Assembly: GCA_000431975.1 (NCBI GenBank)
Contig: HF988438.1
Location: 1-13,634, forward strand
Length of the DNA: 13,634 nt
Direction: 5' to 3'
From: Prevotella sp. CAG:924
Lineage (GTDB): Bacteria > Bacteroidota > Bacteroidia > Bacteroidales > Bacteroidaceae
Made by a program: the position numbers and the translations under genes. The notes beneath the pieces were generated by a model, which saw only the letters and a program-made list of their open reading frames with translations, had not been told where the DNA came from and made no database searches. This document shows, one piece after another, positions 6,155 through 13,603 of the stretch. The number at the start of each line of letters is the position of its first letter. The first letter of the stretch is position 1.

Positions 6155-6790
6155 ATGAGTTGCACAATGACAAACAGAAAGATATTATTCCTTCATGGCT
6201 TCTTTGCCAGTGGGGCATGCGTGCCTGCACAGACACTGAAAGCGGCATTCATGGGAAGGGCTGACGTGATGACGCCCGACCTGCCCCTACACCCGAGGGA
6301 GGCCATGGACTTGATAGAGAATATATGTGACAGCGAGCGCCCTGATGTCCTGGTAGGCAACAGCTGCGGCTCGTTCTATGCACAGATGGCAGCCAACACC
6401 AAAGGGATACCGGCCCTGCTGGGCAATCCCTATTTCATGATGACGGAGTTCCTGAAGCCCCGGATCGGCCAGCATGAATATAAGTCACCGCGTGCGAACG
6501 GAAACCAGAAGATGGTGATCGACGGGCAGCTGATCGACGAGTTCGCCGAGATGGAAGCCCACCAGTTCGACGGCTGCAACCCCGACTACAAGGCACAGAT
6601 ATGGGGCCTGTTCGGCGAGAACGACACGCTGGCACATTTTGAGCCTCTGTTTCTGCAACACTACCCAAATGCCTACCACTTCCCCGGCGCCCACACGCCT
6701 ACGGCAGACGAGGTGAGGCAATGGTATGTCCCGCTGGTAGAGCAACTGCTGGCATCAGGCGGACAACACACGACTTCAATTGACAAATAA
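6155..6790 (+). CDS. YqiA-like alpha/beta hydrolase (putative esterase)
   Basis: A 211-residue protein from this start. KILFLHGFFAS near the N-terminus is the oxyanion-hole strand. VGNSCGSFYA carries the nucleophile Ser70, FGENDTL the acid Asp157, and FPGAHTP the base His180, so a complete triad is present. Length and layout resemble the YqiA/UPF0227 esterases, small hydrolases with poorly known substrates, probably cytoplasmic since no signal peptide is seen. The start is uncertain: ATG at 6122, 6155 and 6167 are all in frame. The site at 6167 leaves the shortest tail before the first strand. The site at 6155 overlaps as ATGA the stop of a possible 17-codon upstream frame (6105-6158), which might couple translation. 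It is the first gene of a three-gene operon, with the next gene only six bases downstream. Confidence 0.75.
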   Translation: MSCTMTNRKILFLHGFFASGACVPAQTLKAAFMGRADVMTPDLPLHPREAMDLIENICDSERPDVLVGNSCGSFYAQMAANTKGIPALLGNPYFMMTEFLKPRIGQHEYKSPRANGNQKMVIDGQLIDEFAEMEAHQFDGCNPDYKAQIWGLFGENDTLAHFEPLFLQHYPNAYHFPGAHTPTADEVRQWYVPLVEQLLASGGQHTTSIDK

Positions 6791-6796
6791 GAAAGG

Positions 6797-7333
6797 ATGA
6801 GAACAGAAAAGATAACGGCGGAGAATGCCGACAATGCAGAAGTGAGAGCACTGTACGAGAGCGCATTTCCCAAGGAGGAGCGCATACCGTACGATGATCT
6901 GAAACGCCTGCTGGGCGTGATGCCGATAGACTTCGTGACATATTATGACGGCGACCGTTTCGTCGGACTGACCATGGTGCTCAACCGCACGGACTTCAAC
7001 TGGGGATGGTATTTCGCCGTAAAGGAAGAGTTGCGCGGCAGAGGATACGGACAGCAGATCCTTACGGCACTGATGGCCAAATATGCGGACCGGCAGCTGG
7101 TGATCGACATTGAATCGCCCGAACAGACAGACTGTGACAACATAGAGCAGCGCCGCAGAAGATATGCGTTCTATAAGCGCAACGGCTTCCGCGACACGCC
7201 GACGGCCAAACGCTTTGAAGGTATCGACTATACCATATTGCTGTCGGGCGAAGGAACGTTTACGCAAGAAGACTACGACAACATACTTAACGACTTAAGA
7301 AAATTCTGGAAGAATGTTCCAAAGGAGGACTGA
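6797..7333 (+). CDS. GNAT-family N-acetyltransferase
   Basis: A 178-residue acetyl-CoA-dependent acyltransferase of the GNAT fold. The start ATG at 6797 follows GAAAGG directly and lies six bases after the hydrolase stop. Strand beta4 (WGWYFAV) leads into the acetyl-CoA pyrophosphate loop RGRGYG (80-85), which fits the R/QxxGxG/A motif, then the helix QQILTALMAKY. RRRRYAFYKRNGFRDTP near 125-140 is the usual C-terminal 'AxxFYxxxGF' motif. The substrate cannot be told from sequence; the family acts on amines, antibiotics, amino acids and protein N-termini. Its place between a hydrolase and a nitroreductase suggests a small-molecule modification or detoxification role, but this is only inference. 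Confidence 0.85.
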   Translation: MRTEKITAENADNAEVRALYESAFPKEERIPYDDLKRLLGVMPIDFVTYYDGDRFVGLTMVLNRTDFNWGWYFAVKEELRGRGYGQQILTALMAKYADRQLVIDIESPEQTDCDNIEQRRRRYAFYKRNGFRDTPTAKRFEGIDYTILLSGEGTFTQEDYDNILNDLRKFWKNVPKED

Positions 7334-7335
7334 CG

Positions 7336-8028
7336 ATGACCCTAAAGGAAGCAATAAAAGACAGACACAGCGTGAGGGCATATAAGACCATGCCCCTGAC
7401 GGATGACATCATCCACTCGCTTGAGCTTGAGATCAAGGAGCTGAACGCTGCCGGCAACCTACACATGCAGCTGGTGACGAACGAGCCGAAGGCCTTCCAG
7501 GGCATGCTGGCTAAATATGGCAAGTTCAGAAATGTGGGCAACTATATCGTCATGGCCGGCAAGAAGGGCGACGACCTCGACGAGCGTATCGGATATTACG
7601 GTGAGCAGCTGGTGCTGTCGGCACAGACGCAAGGACTGAACACCTGCTGGGTAGGACTGAGCTATTCGAAAGTGCCCGGCACCTATGTCCTGGATAAGGA
7701 CGAGACCATCGGGGCCTATATCTCAATAGGATATGGCGAGTCGAAAGGCGTGGCGCACAAGATCAAACGCCTCGATCAGGTAAGCAATGCCGACGCCACC
7801 ACCCCGGAATGGTTTAAGGACGGAGTGGAGGCGGCCCTGCTCGCCCCTACGGCCATCAACCAGCAGAAGTTTTATTTTGAGTATATCAAGGCTGACGGGG
7901 ACACCCGCGCCAAGGTCCGTGCCAAACGGGTATTCTCTCTGGTAGGATACACCAAGATGGACCTGGGCATAGCGAAGCTGCATTTTGAGATCGGCGCAGG
8001 CAAGGAGAACTTCACCTGGGCCGAATAG
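7336..8028 (+). CDS. Nitroreductase-family protein (TM1586-like)
   Basis: A 230-residue FMN-dependent nitroreductase-fold protein. DRHSVRAYKTMPL (9-21) is the usual N-terminal phosphate-contacting motif. YYGEQLVLSAQTQGLNTCWVG is the central helix and strand typical of the family. YISIGYGE follows, then EAALLAPTAINQQKFYFEY, which resembles the SxRNxQP-type motif but lies in the second half. This two-part layout matches the TM1586 group rather than NfsA/NfsB. Reduction of nitro compounds, quinones or flavin-linked substrates is possible; the true substrate is unknown. The start lies two bases after the acetyltransferase stop, so the genes are almost certainly co-transcribed and may be translationally coupled. 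It is the last gene before the hairpin at 8108-8144. Confidence 0.82.
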   Translation: MTLKEAIKDRHSVRAYKTMPLTDDIIHSLELEIKELNAAGNLHMQLVTNEPKAFQGMLAKYGKFRNVGNYIVMAGKKGDDLDERIGYYGEQLVLSAQTQGLNTCWVGLSYSKVPGTYVLDKDETIGAYISIGYGESKGVAHKIKRLDQVSNADATTPEWFKDGVEAALLAPTAINQQKFYFEYIKADGDTRAKVRAKRVFSLVGYTKMDLGIAKLHFEIGAGKENFTWAE

Positions 8029-8107
8029 TATCTGCCGGAAGGTACGGGCAGCGGACCGGCTCTACCGCAACTTCAAGGAAACAGCATCCTGCACCCATAA
8101 AGACAGA

Positions 8108-8144
8108 AAGCCCCGACCGCTCACATCCATATCGGTCGGGGCTT
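8108..8144. terminator. Terminator-like hairpin after the nitroreductase gene
   Basis: AAGCCCCGACCG (8108-8119) and CGGTCGGGGCTT (8133-8144) pair perfectly over 12 bases around a 13-base loop. The stem starts with AA and ends with TT and could work in either direction, although only a short T-run follows. It lies 80 bases after the stop codon. The remaining DNA from 8145 to about 8315 shows no gene or other structure I can support. Confidence 0.7.
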
Positions 8145-8319
8145 CATCATGCCTGTATGCGAAAGCTGTCGGGGCACGGCCCTCCATGCTACGGACACAC
8201 GGACAAGGGCGGAAGGGGAATAGGGCATAACGACTACGGGGCATCCCTTGCAACCATATGGAAGCATCACCTTTCTCCTTATGATTTTACATTTTATTAT
8301 AATATAATATGCCAATTTG

Positions 8320-8350
8320 TTGGTCATTTACAATAATATTGTTAACTTTG
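8320..8350 (+). promoter_or_regulatory. Promoter of the ilvD operon
   Basis: TTG at 8320-8322, a 20-base spacer and TAACTTTG at 8343-8350 match the Bacteroidota -33/-7 consensus. The preceding 8283-8318 stretch is very AT-rich. Transcription would start near 8356, leaving a leader of about 110 bases before ilvD. Confidence 0.75.
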
Positions 8351-8378
8351 CAACTTACATAGGGTCTAGAAATAACAA

Positions 8379-8453
8379 ATGACACTTGGCGGAGCATCCG
8401 GCAGACCCATCTGCCGACGATCACTCCGCGCACAACCGACAACGATCATCTAA
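8379..8453 (+). CDS. Possible leader peptide ahead of ilvD
   Basis: A 24-codon frame begins with ATG about 22 bases after the predicted transcription start and ends in TAATAA 14 bases before ilvD. Its product contains Leu3, Ile11, Leu16 and a closing Ile23-Ile24 pair just before the stop. Five of 24 residues are branched-chain amino acids, as would suit a leader peptide controlling an ilv operon. Against this, five of 24 is not extreme and no classical terminator follows. No database support could be sought, so this is a candidate only. Confidence 0.35.
   Translation: MTLGGASGRPICRRSLRAQPTTII
8389..8429 (+). promoter_or_regulatory. Nested hairpin in the ilvD leader
   Basis: The outer arms GCGGAG (8389-8394) and CTCCGC (8424-8429) enclose the inner arms CGGCAGA (8399-8405) and TCTGCCG (8410-8416) with a four-base loop. 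All 13 pairs are perfect. There is no T-run after it. The hairpin lies inside the possible leader peptide frame, so ribosome position would decide whether it forms. Regulation of ilvD by this structure is an inference. Confidence 0.5.
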
Positions 8454-8467
8454 TAAAGAAAAAGATT

Positions 8468-10282
8468 ATGAAGCATCAGTTGAGAAGTGCAGTCTGCACT
8501 GAAGGAAGGAGGATGGCAGGCGCCCGCGCCCTGTGGGTCGCCACCGGTATGAAGCATGAACAGATGGGTAAGCCCATTATTGCCATTGTCAACTCATTCA
8601 CGCAGTTTGTCCCCGGACATACCCATCTGCATGAGATCGGCCAACTGGTCAAGAAAGAAATAGAAGCCATGGGCTGCTATGCCGCCGAGTTCAACACCAT
8701 CGCCATTGACGACGGCATCGCCATGGGCCATGACGGCATGCTCTACTCTCTTCCCTCGCGCGACATCATCGCCGACAGCGTAGAGTATATGGTGAATGCC
8801 CACAAGGCTGACGCCATGATCTGCATTTCCAACTGCGACAAGGTGACGCCGGGCATGCTCATGGCTGCCATGCGTCTGAACATTCCCACCGTGTTCTGCT
8901 CCGGCGGTCCTATGGAAGCGGGCCGCTGGCAAGGTGAGAATGCCGACCTCATCACGGCGATGGTGAAAGGAGCCGATCCTAGCGTGCCGGACGAGGAGAT
9001 GAAGAAGATCGAGGAGTGTGCCTGCCCCGGATGCGGCTGCTGCTCGGGCATGTTCACCGCCAATTCCATGAACTCCCTCACCGAAGCCATCGGACTGGCA
9101 CTCCCCGGAAACGGTACCATCCTGGCCACCCACGCCCAGCGCATCGAGCTCTTCAAGCGCGCCGCACGGCAGATCGTGAAGAACGCACTGGCCTACTATG
9201 AGGACGGTGACGACAGCGTGCTGCCCCGGCAGATCGCCACACGCGACGCCTTCCTCAATGCCATGACGCTCGACATCGCCATGGGCGGCTCGACGAATAC
9301 CGTGCTCCACCTGCTGGCCGTGGCACAGGAGGGCGAGGTGGACTTCCGGATGGATGACATCGACCGGCTGTCGCGCCGGGTGCCCTGCATCTGCAAGCTC
9401 GCTCCTAACACACAGAAATACAGCGTACAGGAATGTAACCGCGCAGGAGGCATTCTCGGCATACTCAATGAGCTGAACAAGGGCGGACTGATCCACGGCG
9501 ACGTGAGACGCGTGGACGGCCAGACCCTCGGTGAGGCCATGAAGAAATATGATATCACCACCAGTGCGGTGAAGGACGGTGATGCCGACGATCCCCGCAC
9601 CATCTACTATGCCGCTCCAGGCCGCAAGTTCTCCACCGTCATGGGTTCGCAGAATACCTCGTGGGAGACCCTCGACACCGACCGTGTCAACGGCTGCATC
9701 CGCGACCTCGACCATGCCTACACCAAGGATGGCGGTCTGGCCGTCCTCTTCGGCAACATCGCCAAGGACGGCTGTGTCGTGAAGACCGCCGGCGTGGATC
9801 CTGCCCTCTGGCACTTCGAGGGACCGGCCGTCGTCTTCGACTCTCAGGAAGATGCCTGCGAGGGCATCCTCGGAGGCAAGGTGAAGAGCGGCGACTGCGT
9901 CGTCATCACTCATGAGGGTCCGAAGGGAGGACCGGGCATGCAGGAGATGCTCTACCCCACCTCATATATTAAGAGCATGCACCTGGGCAAGGAGTGCGCT
10001 CTGATCACCGACGGCCGCTTCTCGGGCGGCACGAGCGGACTGAGCATCGGACACATCTCGCCAGAGGCTGCTTCGGGCGGCAACATCGGAAAGATCAAGG
10101 ACGGTGACATCATTGTCATCGACATTCCGTCACGCTCCATCAGCGTGAAACTCAGCGACGAGGAGCTCGCCGCCCGTCCCCAACAGCCGCTCCACCGTCA
10201 GCGCACCGTCAGCAAGGCCCTCCGGGCTTATGCCCAAAGCGTCAGCTCTGCCGACAAGGGCGGTGTACGCATCATCGAATAA
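8468..10282 (+). CDS. ilvD: Dihydroxy-acid dehydratase
   Basis: The protein has 604 residues, close to the 616 of the E. coli enzyme, which it follows along nearly the whole length. It converts 2,3-dihydroxy-isovalerate and 2,3-dihydroxy-3-methylvalerate to the 2-oxoacids that precede valine, leucine and isoleucine, in the cytoplasm. Visible family motifs are VNSFTQFVPGH (41-51), DDGIAMGHDGMLYSLPSR, ISNCDKVTPGM with cluster ligand Cys123, CGCCSGMFTANSMN with ligand Cys192, GGSTNTVLHLLA, and KGGPGMQEMLYPTS and DGRFSGGTSGLSIGH near the C-terminus. The N-terminal VNSFTQFVPGH lacks the extra Cys of the [2Fe-2S] type, so an oxygen-sensitive [4Fe-4S] cluster of the E. coli type is likely. The cluster loop holds extra cysteines (184, 186, 189, 191). 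First structural gene of the operon, 15 bases ahead of ilvB. Confidence 0.97.
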   Translation: MKHQLRSAVCTEGRRMAGARALWVATGMKHEQMGKPIIAIVNSFTQFVPGHTHLHEIGQLVKKEIEAMGCYAAEFNTIAIDDGIAMGHDGMLYSLPSRDIIADSVEYMVNAHKADAMICISNCDKVTPGMLMAAMRLNIPTVFCSGGPMEAGRWQGENADLITAMVKGADPSVPDEEMKKIEECACPGCGCCSGMFTANSMNSLTEAIGLALPGNGTILATHAQRIELFKRAARQIVKNALAYYEDGDDSVLPRQIATRDAFLNAMTLDIAMGGSTNTVLHLLAVAQEGEVDFRMDDIDRLSRRVPCICKLAPNTQKYSVQECNRAGGILGILNELNKGGLIHGDVRRVDGQTLGEAMKKYDITTSAVKDGDADDPRTIYYAAPGRKFSTVMGSQNTSWETLDTDRVNGCIRDLDHAYTKDGGLAVLFGNIAKDGCVVKTAGVDPALWHFEGPAVVFDSQEDACEGILGGKVKSGDCVVITHEGPKGGPGMQEMLYPTSYIKSMHLGKECALITDGRFSGGTSGLSIGHISPEAASGGNIGKIKDGDIIVIDIPSRSISVKLSDEELAARPQQPLHRQRTVSKALRAYAQSVSSADKGGVRIIE

Positions 10283-10297
10283 CTAAACAGAAACACT

Positions 10298-12049
10298 ATG
10301 ATTGAAAATGAGACAGCGCCCTGGGCGGGTGTTCATATAGGCGAGGAGTGCACGGGATCGGAAATCCTCATGCGCGCCCTCTATCAGGAAAACGTGCATA
10401 CCATCTTCGGATACCCCGGTGGTGCCATCATGCCTGTATTCGACGCCCTCTATACATATACTCATAAGAAAGATCCCTGGTTTCAGCACATCCTCGTGCG
10501 TCACGAGCAGGGAGCGGCCCATGCCGCCGAAGGCTATGCACGTGTCAGCGGAGAAGTAGGCGTGGCCATCGTCACGTCCGGCCCCGGTGCCACCAACACG
10601 CTCACCGGCGTGGCCGACTGCATGATGGACTCGACACCCATCGTCGTCATTGCCGGTCAGGTGGGCGTCTCTGCCCTCGGCACCGATGCCTTCCAAGAGG
10701 TAGACCTTGTCGGAATGGCACAGCCCATCTCGAAATGGAGCTACCAGATCCGCCGGCCCGAGGATGTGGCATGGGCGGTCAACCGTGCCTTCTACATCGC
10801 CCGCAGCGGACGCCCCGGTCCTGTGGTGCTCGACTTCCCAAAGAACGCACAGGTGGGCAAAGCAAAATGGATGCCCGGAAAGACGGACAATGTCCGTTCG
10901 TATGTACCCTATCCCAAGATCAAGGATGAGGCTGTGAAGGCCGCCGCCGACCTGATCAATGCGGCCCACAAGCCCCTAGCCCTCGTCGGCCACGGCGTGG
11001 AGATCGCCGGTGCCTACAAAGAGCTCACCGACTTTCTCGAGAAGGCCGATATCCCTGCGGGACGCACCCTGCTCGGACTGTCGGCATTGCCGGACAACCA
11101 CCGTCTGAACATCGGCATGCTCGGCATGCACGGCAACTATGCGCCCAACGTGAAACAACAAGAGTGCGACCTGATCATCGCCATCGGCATGCGCTTCGAC
11201 GACCGCATCACCGGACGCCTCGACAACTATGCCAAGCAGGCAAAGGTGATCCACCTGGATATCGACCCTGTGGAAATCGACAAGAACGTGAAGACCACGG
11301 TAGCCGTCATCGGCGACTGCAAGAAGTCGCTGCCGGCCATCACCCAACTGCTCAAGCACGCTGACCACAGCGAATGGATAGCCTCGTTCCAGCCGCTGAT
11401 ACAGAAAGAAACGGAAGAGGTGATCAAGCCGGCCACCCACCCCACCAGCGGTCCGCTGCTCATGGGCGAGGTCGTGACGGAGGTGTCACGCCAAAGCGCC
11501 GACAATGCCATCATGGTCAACGATGTCGGCCTGCACCAGATGTTCTCCAGCCGTTACTTCCACTACCGTCACCCCCGCAGCATCGTCACGAGCGGCGGTC
11601 TGGGTACGATGGGCTTCGGACTGCCGGCCGCCATCGGAGCGACCTTCGGAGCACCCGACCGCATGGTGTGCTTCTTCACCGGCGACGGCAGCTTCCAGAT
11701 GACCATCGAGGAGCTTGGCACTGTCATGGAGCAACAGGCACCCGTGAAGATCATCCTGCTGAACAACAACTATCTGGGCAATGTGCGCCAGTGGCAGGAC
11801 CTGATGTTCAACCACCGCCACTCCTTCACCCACATGCTCAACCCACACTACGAGGAGCTAGCCACAGCCTACCACATCCCCTACGATGTGGTGACCGACC
11901 GCAAGGACCTGGCCGACAAGGTGGCGAAGATGCTGGCTACTGACGGCCCTTACCTGCTGGAATGCGCTGTCAAGGAAGAAGAAAATATCGAGCCGATGGT
12001 CGTTCCCGGAAGCTCCATCGATGAGATGCAGCTCCATCTGGATATCTGA
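10298..12049 (+). CDS. ilvB: Acetolactate (acetohydroxyacid) synthase large subunit
   Basis: The 583-residue catalytic subunit joins two pyruvates, or pyruvate and 2-oxobutyrate, in the first common step of branched-chain amino acid synthesis. The thiamine-diphosphate activating Glu70 lies in VRHEQGAAHAAEGYARVSG. GPGATN and GQVGVSALGTDAFQE follow. RFDDRITGRLDNYA (299-312) is the FAD-region motif. The metal and cofactor motif GDGSFQM (462-468) runs to NNNYLGNVRQWQ (489-500), which includes the family's conserved VRQWQ tryptophan. The protein starts MIENETAPWAG with the ATG 15 bases after the ilvD stop; the short tail before GEECTGSEILMRAL is usual. The length and all three domains are complete, and nothing is missing. 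Function needs the small subunit encoded just downstream, which gives valine feedback control. Confidence 0.97.
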   Translation: MIENETAPWAGVHIGEECTGSEILMRALYQENVHTIFGYPGGAIMPVFDALYTYTHKKDPWFQHILVRHEQGAAHAAEGYARVSGEVGVAIVTSGPGATNTLTGVADCMMDSTPIVVIAGQVGVSALGTDAFQEVDLVGMAQPISKWSYQIRRPEDVAWAVNRAFYIARSGRPGPVVLDFPKNAQVGKAKWMPGKTDNVRSYVPYPKIKDEAVKAAADLINAAHKPLALVGHGVEIAGAYKELTDFLEKADIPAGRTLLGLSALPDNHRLNIGMLGMHGNYAPNVKQQECDLIIAIGMRFDDRITGRLDNYAKQAKVIHLDIDPVEIDKNVKTTVAVIGDCKKSLPAITQLLKHADHSEWIASFQPLIQKETEEVIKPATHPTSGPLLMGEVVTEVSRQSADNAIMVNDVGLHQMFSSRYFHYRHPRSIVTSGGLGTMGFGLPAAIGATFGAPDRMVCFFTGDGSFQMTIEELGTVMEQQAPVKIILLNNNYLGNVRQWQDLMFNHRHSFTHMLNPHYEELATAYHIPYDVVTDRKDLADKVAKMLATDGPYLLECAVKEEENIEPMVVPGSSIDEMQLHLDI

Positions 12050-12071
12050 AGACTCATCGCCAAATAAGAAA

Positions 12072-12090
12072 GGGCAGCCACTGGCCGCCC
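12072..12090 (+). other. Intercistronic hairpin between ilvB and ilvN
   Basis: GGGCAGCC (12072-12079) pairs with GGCCGCCC (12083-12090), with one A-C mismatch and a three-base loop. It occupies most of the structured part of the 65-base gap. No T-run follows, so it is more likely to stabilise the ilvB end of the mRNA or mark a processing site than to stop transcription. Confidence 0.4.
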
Positions 12091-12114
12091 CTCACGTTCG
12101 TAAAATAAGGAAAG

Positions 12115-12654
12115 ATGGATCAAACATTCTATACATTGCTGGTATACAGCGAGAATATCGCCGGCATCCTCAATCAGGTGACGGCCGTGTTCACGCGCCT
12201 GCAGGTGAACATCGAGAGCCTCAACGTGTCGGCATCCTCCCTCGGTGGCATCCACAAATACACCATCACCTGCTGGAGCAACAAAGAGCAGATCGTGAAG
12301 ATCACCAAGATGATCGAAAAGAAGATCGACGTCATCAGAGCCGACTATTACACCGATGACCAGCTCTTCATCCACGAAGTGGGACTCTTCAAGATCTCTA
12401 CACCCAAATTGCTGGAGAAGCCGGAGATCTCACGCTCCATCCGTAAGCACAACGCCCGTATGATGGAGGTGAACCCCACCTACAGCACCGTCCTGCTCAC
12501 CGGCCTGACCGACGAGATCTCTGACCTGTACGACCAGCTCAACCAGTACAACTGCCTGCTGCAATACACGCGGTCGGGACGTATCGCCGTCACCCGCAGC
12601 TTCGAGGAACCTATCAGTGACTTCCTGGCTGAACAGGAGAATAATCTGAAATAG
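12115..12654 (+). CDS. ilvN: Acetolactate synthase small (regulatory) subunit
   Basis: The protein has 179 residues. An N-terminal ACT domain (about 4-77) starts YTLLVYSENIAGILNQVTAVFTRL and continues with NIESLNVSASS, the usual valine-binding region of AHAS small subunits. Residues 80-179 form the C-terminal domain that activates IlvB (VGLFKIS through EEPISDFLAEQE). The length is near that of long-type small subunits such as IlvH (163 residues), rather than the short E. coli IlvN (96). The subunit confers feedback inhibition by valine. It lies 65 bases after ilvB with GGAAAG just before the ATG. No missing region is seen. Confidence 0.94.
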   Translation: MDQTFYTLLVYSENIAGILNQVTAVFTRLQVNIESLNVSASSLGGIHKYTITCWSNKEQIVKITKMIEKKIDVIRADYYTDDQLFIHEVGLFKISTPKLLEKPEISRSIRKHNARMMEVNPTYSTVLLTGLTDEISDLYDQLNQYNCLLQYTRSGRIAVTRSFEEPISDFLAEQENNLK

Positions 12655-12703
12655 ACTCTATATCTTGGCTTTGAGCCATGTACTCTCTGTCCGACGCACC
12701 GGA

Positions 12704-12761
12704 CCGTCATGATGACGGACCATGCCGACAACAGGGTGCATGGTCCAAAGCTTTACTTTTT
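12704..12761 (+). promoter_or_regulatory. Two adjacent hairpins between ilvN and the thioesterase gene
   Basis: Hairpin A is CCGTCAT-G-ATGACGG (12704-12718), a 15-base near-perfect palindrome. Hairpin B pairs GGACCATGC (12717-12725) with GCATGGTCC (12738-12746), nine perfect pairs around a 12-base loop, followed by the T-rich 12751-12761. They share two bases, so both cannot be fully formed together. Hairpin B with its T-rich tail could be a partial terminator that lowers expression of the thioesterase and later genes. This is inferred from structure alone. Confidence 0.5.
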
Positions 12762-12772
12762 AATAATGACCT

Positions 12773-13567
12773 ATGAATATTAACGGAAACATCAATGGCG
12801 GCAAGTCGGGAGCTTACGACTTCCGCGTCTATCCCTTCCACTGCGACTTCAGCAGCCGCATCATGCTAGGACATCTCGGCAACGACCTGCTCAATGCCGC
12901 TGACTTTCACAGCAATGACAACGGCTATGGCGTCACCACCCTGCAGAAGATGAACCGGACATGGGTGCTGTCGCGCCTGGCCATCGAGATGGACGAAATG
13001 CCGGAAGCCTATGCGCCCTTCCAGATAGAGACTTGGATCGACAGTGCCCTGCGCTATTTCACCAGCCGCGACTTCACCGTTACTGGCAAAGACGGCAAGG
13101 TGTACGGACACGCCCACAGTGTCTGGGCAATGATCGACACCGTGACACGACAGCCCTGTGACATCTTCACCATCGACGACGGCGCCATCCTCAACTTCGT
13201 CGATGCCGACCGCCAGCCACCCATCGCCAAGTGCGGACGCGTCGCCGTGGGTAAGAATGCCCCTTTCGCACGTACCATTGATACTTATTACAGCGATATT
13301 GACGTCAACGGCCATATGAACAGCATCCGCTACATTGAGCATGTGATGGATCTGTTTCCACTCGATTATCTACGCACACACCGCATCAAACGCTTTGAGG
13401 TGGCTTATGTGGCAGAGACCCATCAGGGCGACAAGCTCCATATATATAAGGAGGAGACCGCACCCGGCCACTTCGCCGTACGCCTGACACACAGCGCACC
13501 CGGCAGTGACGAACAGACCGAAGTGTGCCGCTGCAGCATCATGTTTGTAAAGACTGCAGAGCTATAA
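12773..13567 (+). CDS. Acyl-ACP thioesterase
   Basis: The protein has 264 residues and two hot-dog-fold halves, as in the FatA/FatB-type bacterial acyl-ACP thioesterases (PF01643). Family hydrolysis of fatty acyl-ACP releases free fatty acid. The first half runs from YDFRVYPFHCDFSSRIMLGHLGNDLLNA, the usual N-terminal substrate-helix region, to the strand pair around HAHSVWAMID. The second half carries DVNGHMNSIRYIEHVMD (177-193); its Asn179, His181 and Glu189 match the family's catalytic Asn-His-acid set by position. The start is uncertain by a few codons; the ATG at 12773 lies 118 bases after ilvN. No membrane segment is seen. Its presence between ilvN and the expected ilvC recurs in many Bacteroidales, by my recollection, so its job may be linked to branched-chain fatty acids. 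Confidence 0.88.
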   Translation: MNINGNINGGKSGAYDFRVYPFHCDFSSRIMLGHLGNDLLNAADFHSNDNGYGVTTLQKMNRTWVLSRLAIEMDEMPEAYAPFQIETWIDSALRYFTSRDFTVTGKDGKVYGHAHSVWAMIDTVTRQPCDIFTIDDGAILNFVDADRQPPIAKCGRVAVGKNAPFARTIDTYYSDIDVNGHMNSIRYIEHVMDLFPLDYLRTHRIKRFEVAYVAETHQGDKLHIYKEETAPGHFAVRLTHSAPGSDEQTEVCRCSIMFVKTAEL

Positions 13568-13603
13568 GGCACCGGACCGCAGACAGACATATCAACCGGC
13601 AAG

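Noticed and set aside
8594..9913. Long minus-strand frame opposite ilvD, and similar frames opposite other genes
   Set aside because: These are mirror frames of GC-rich coding sequence; the plus-strand product is an unmistakable IlvD.
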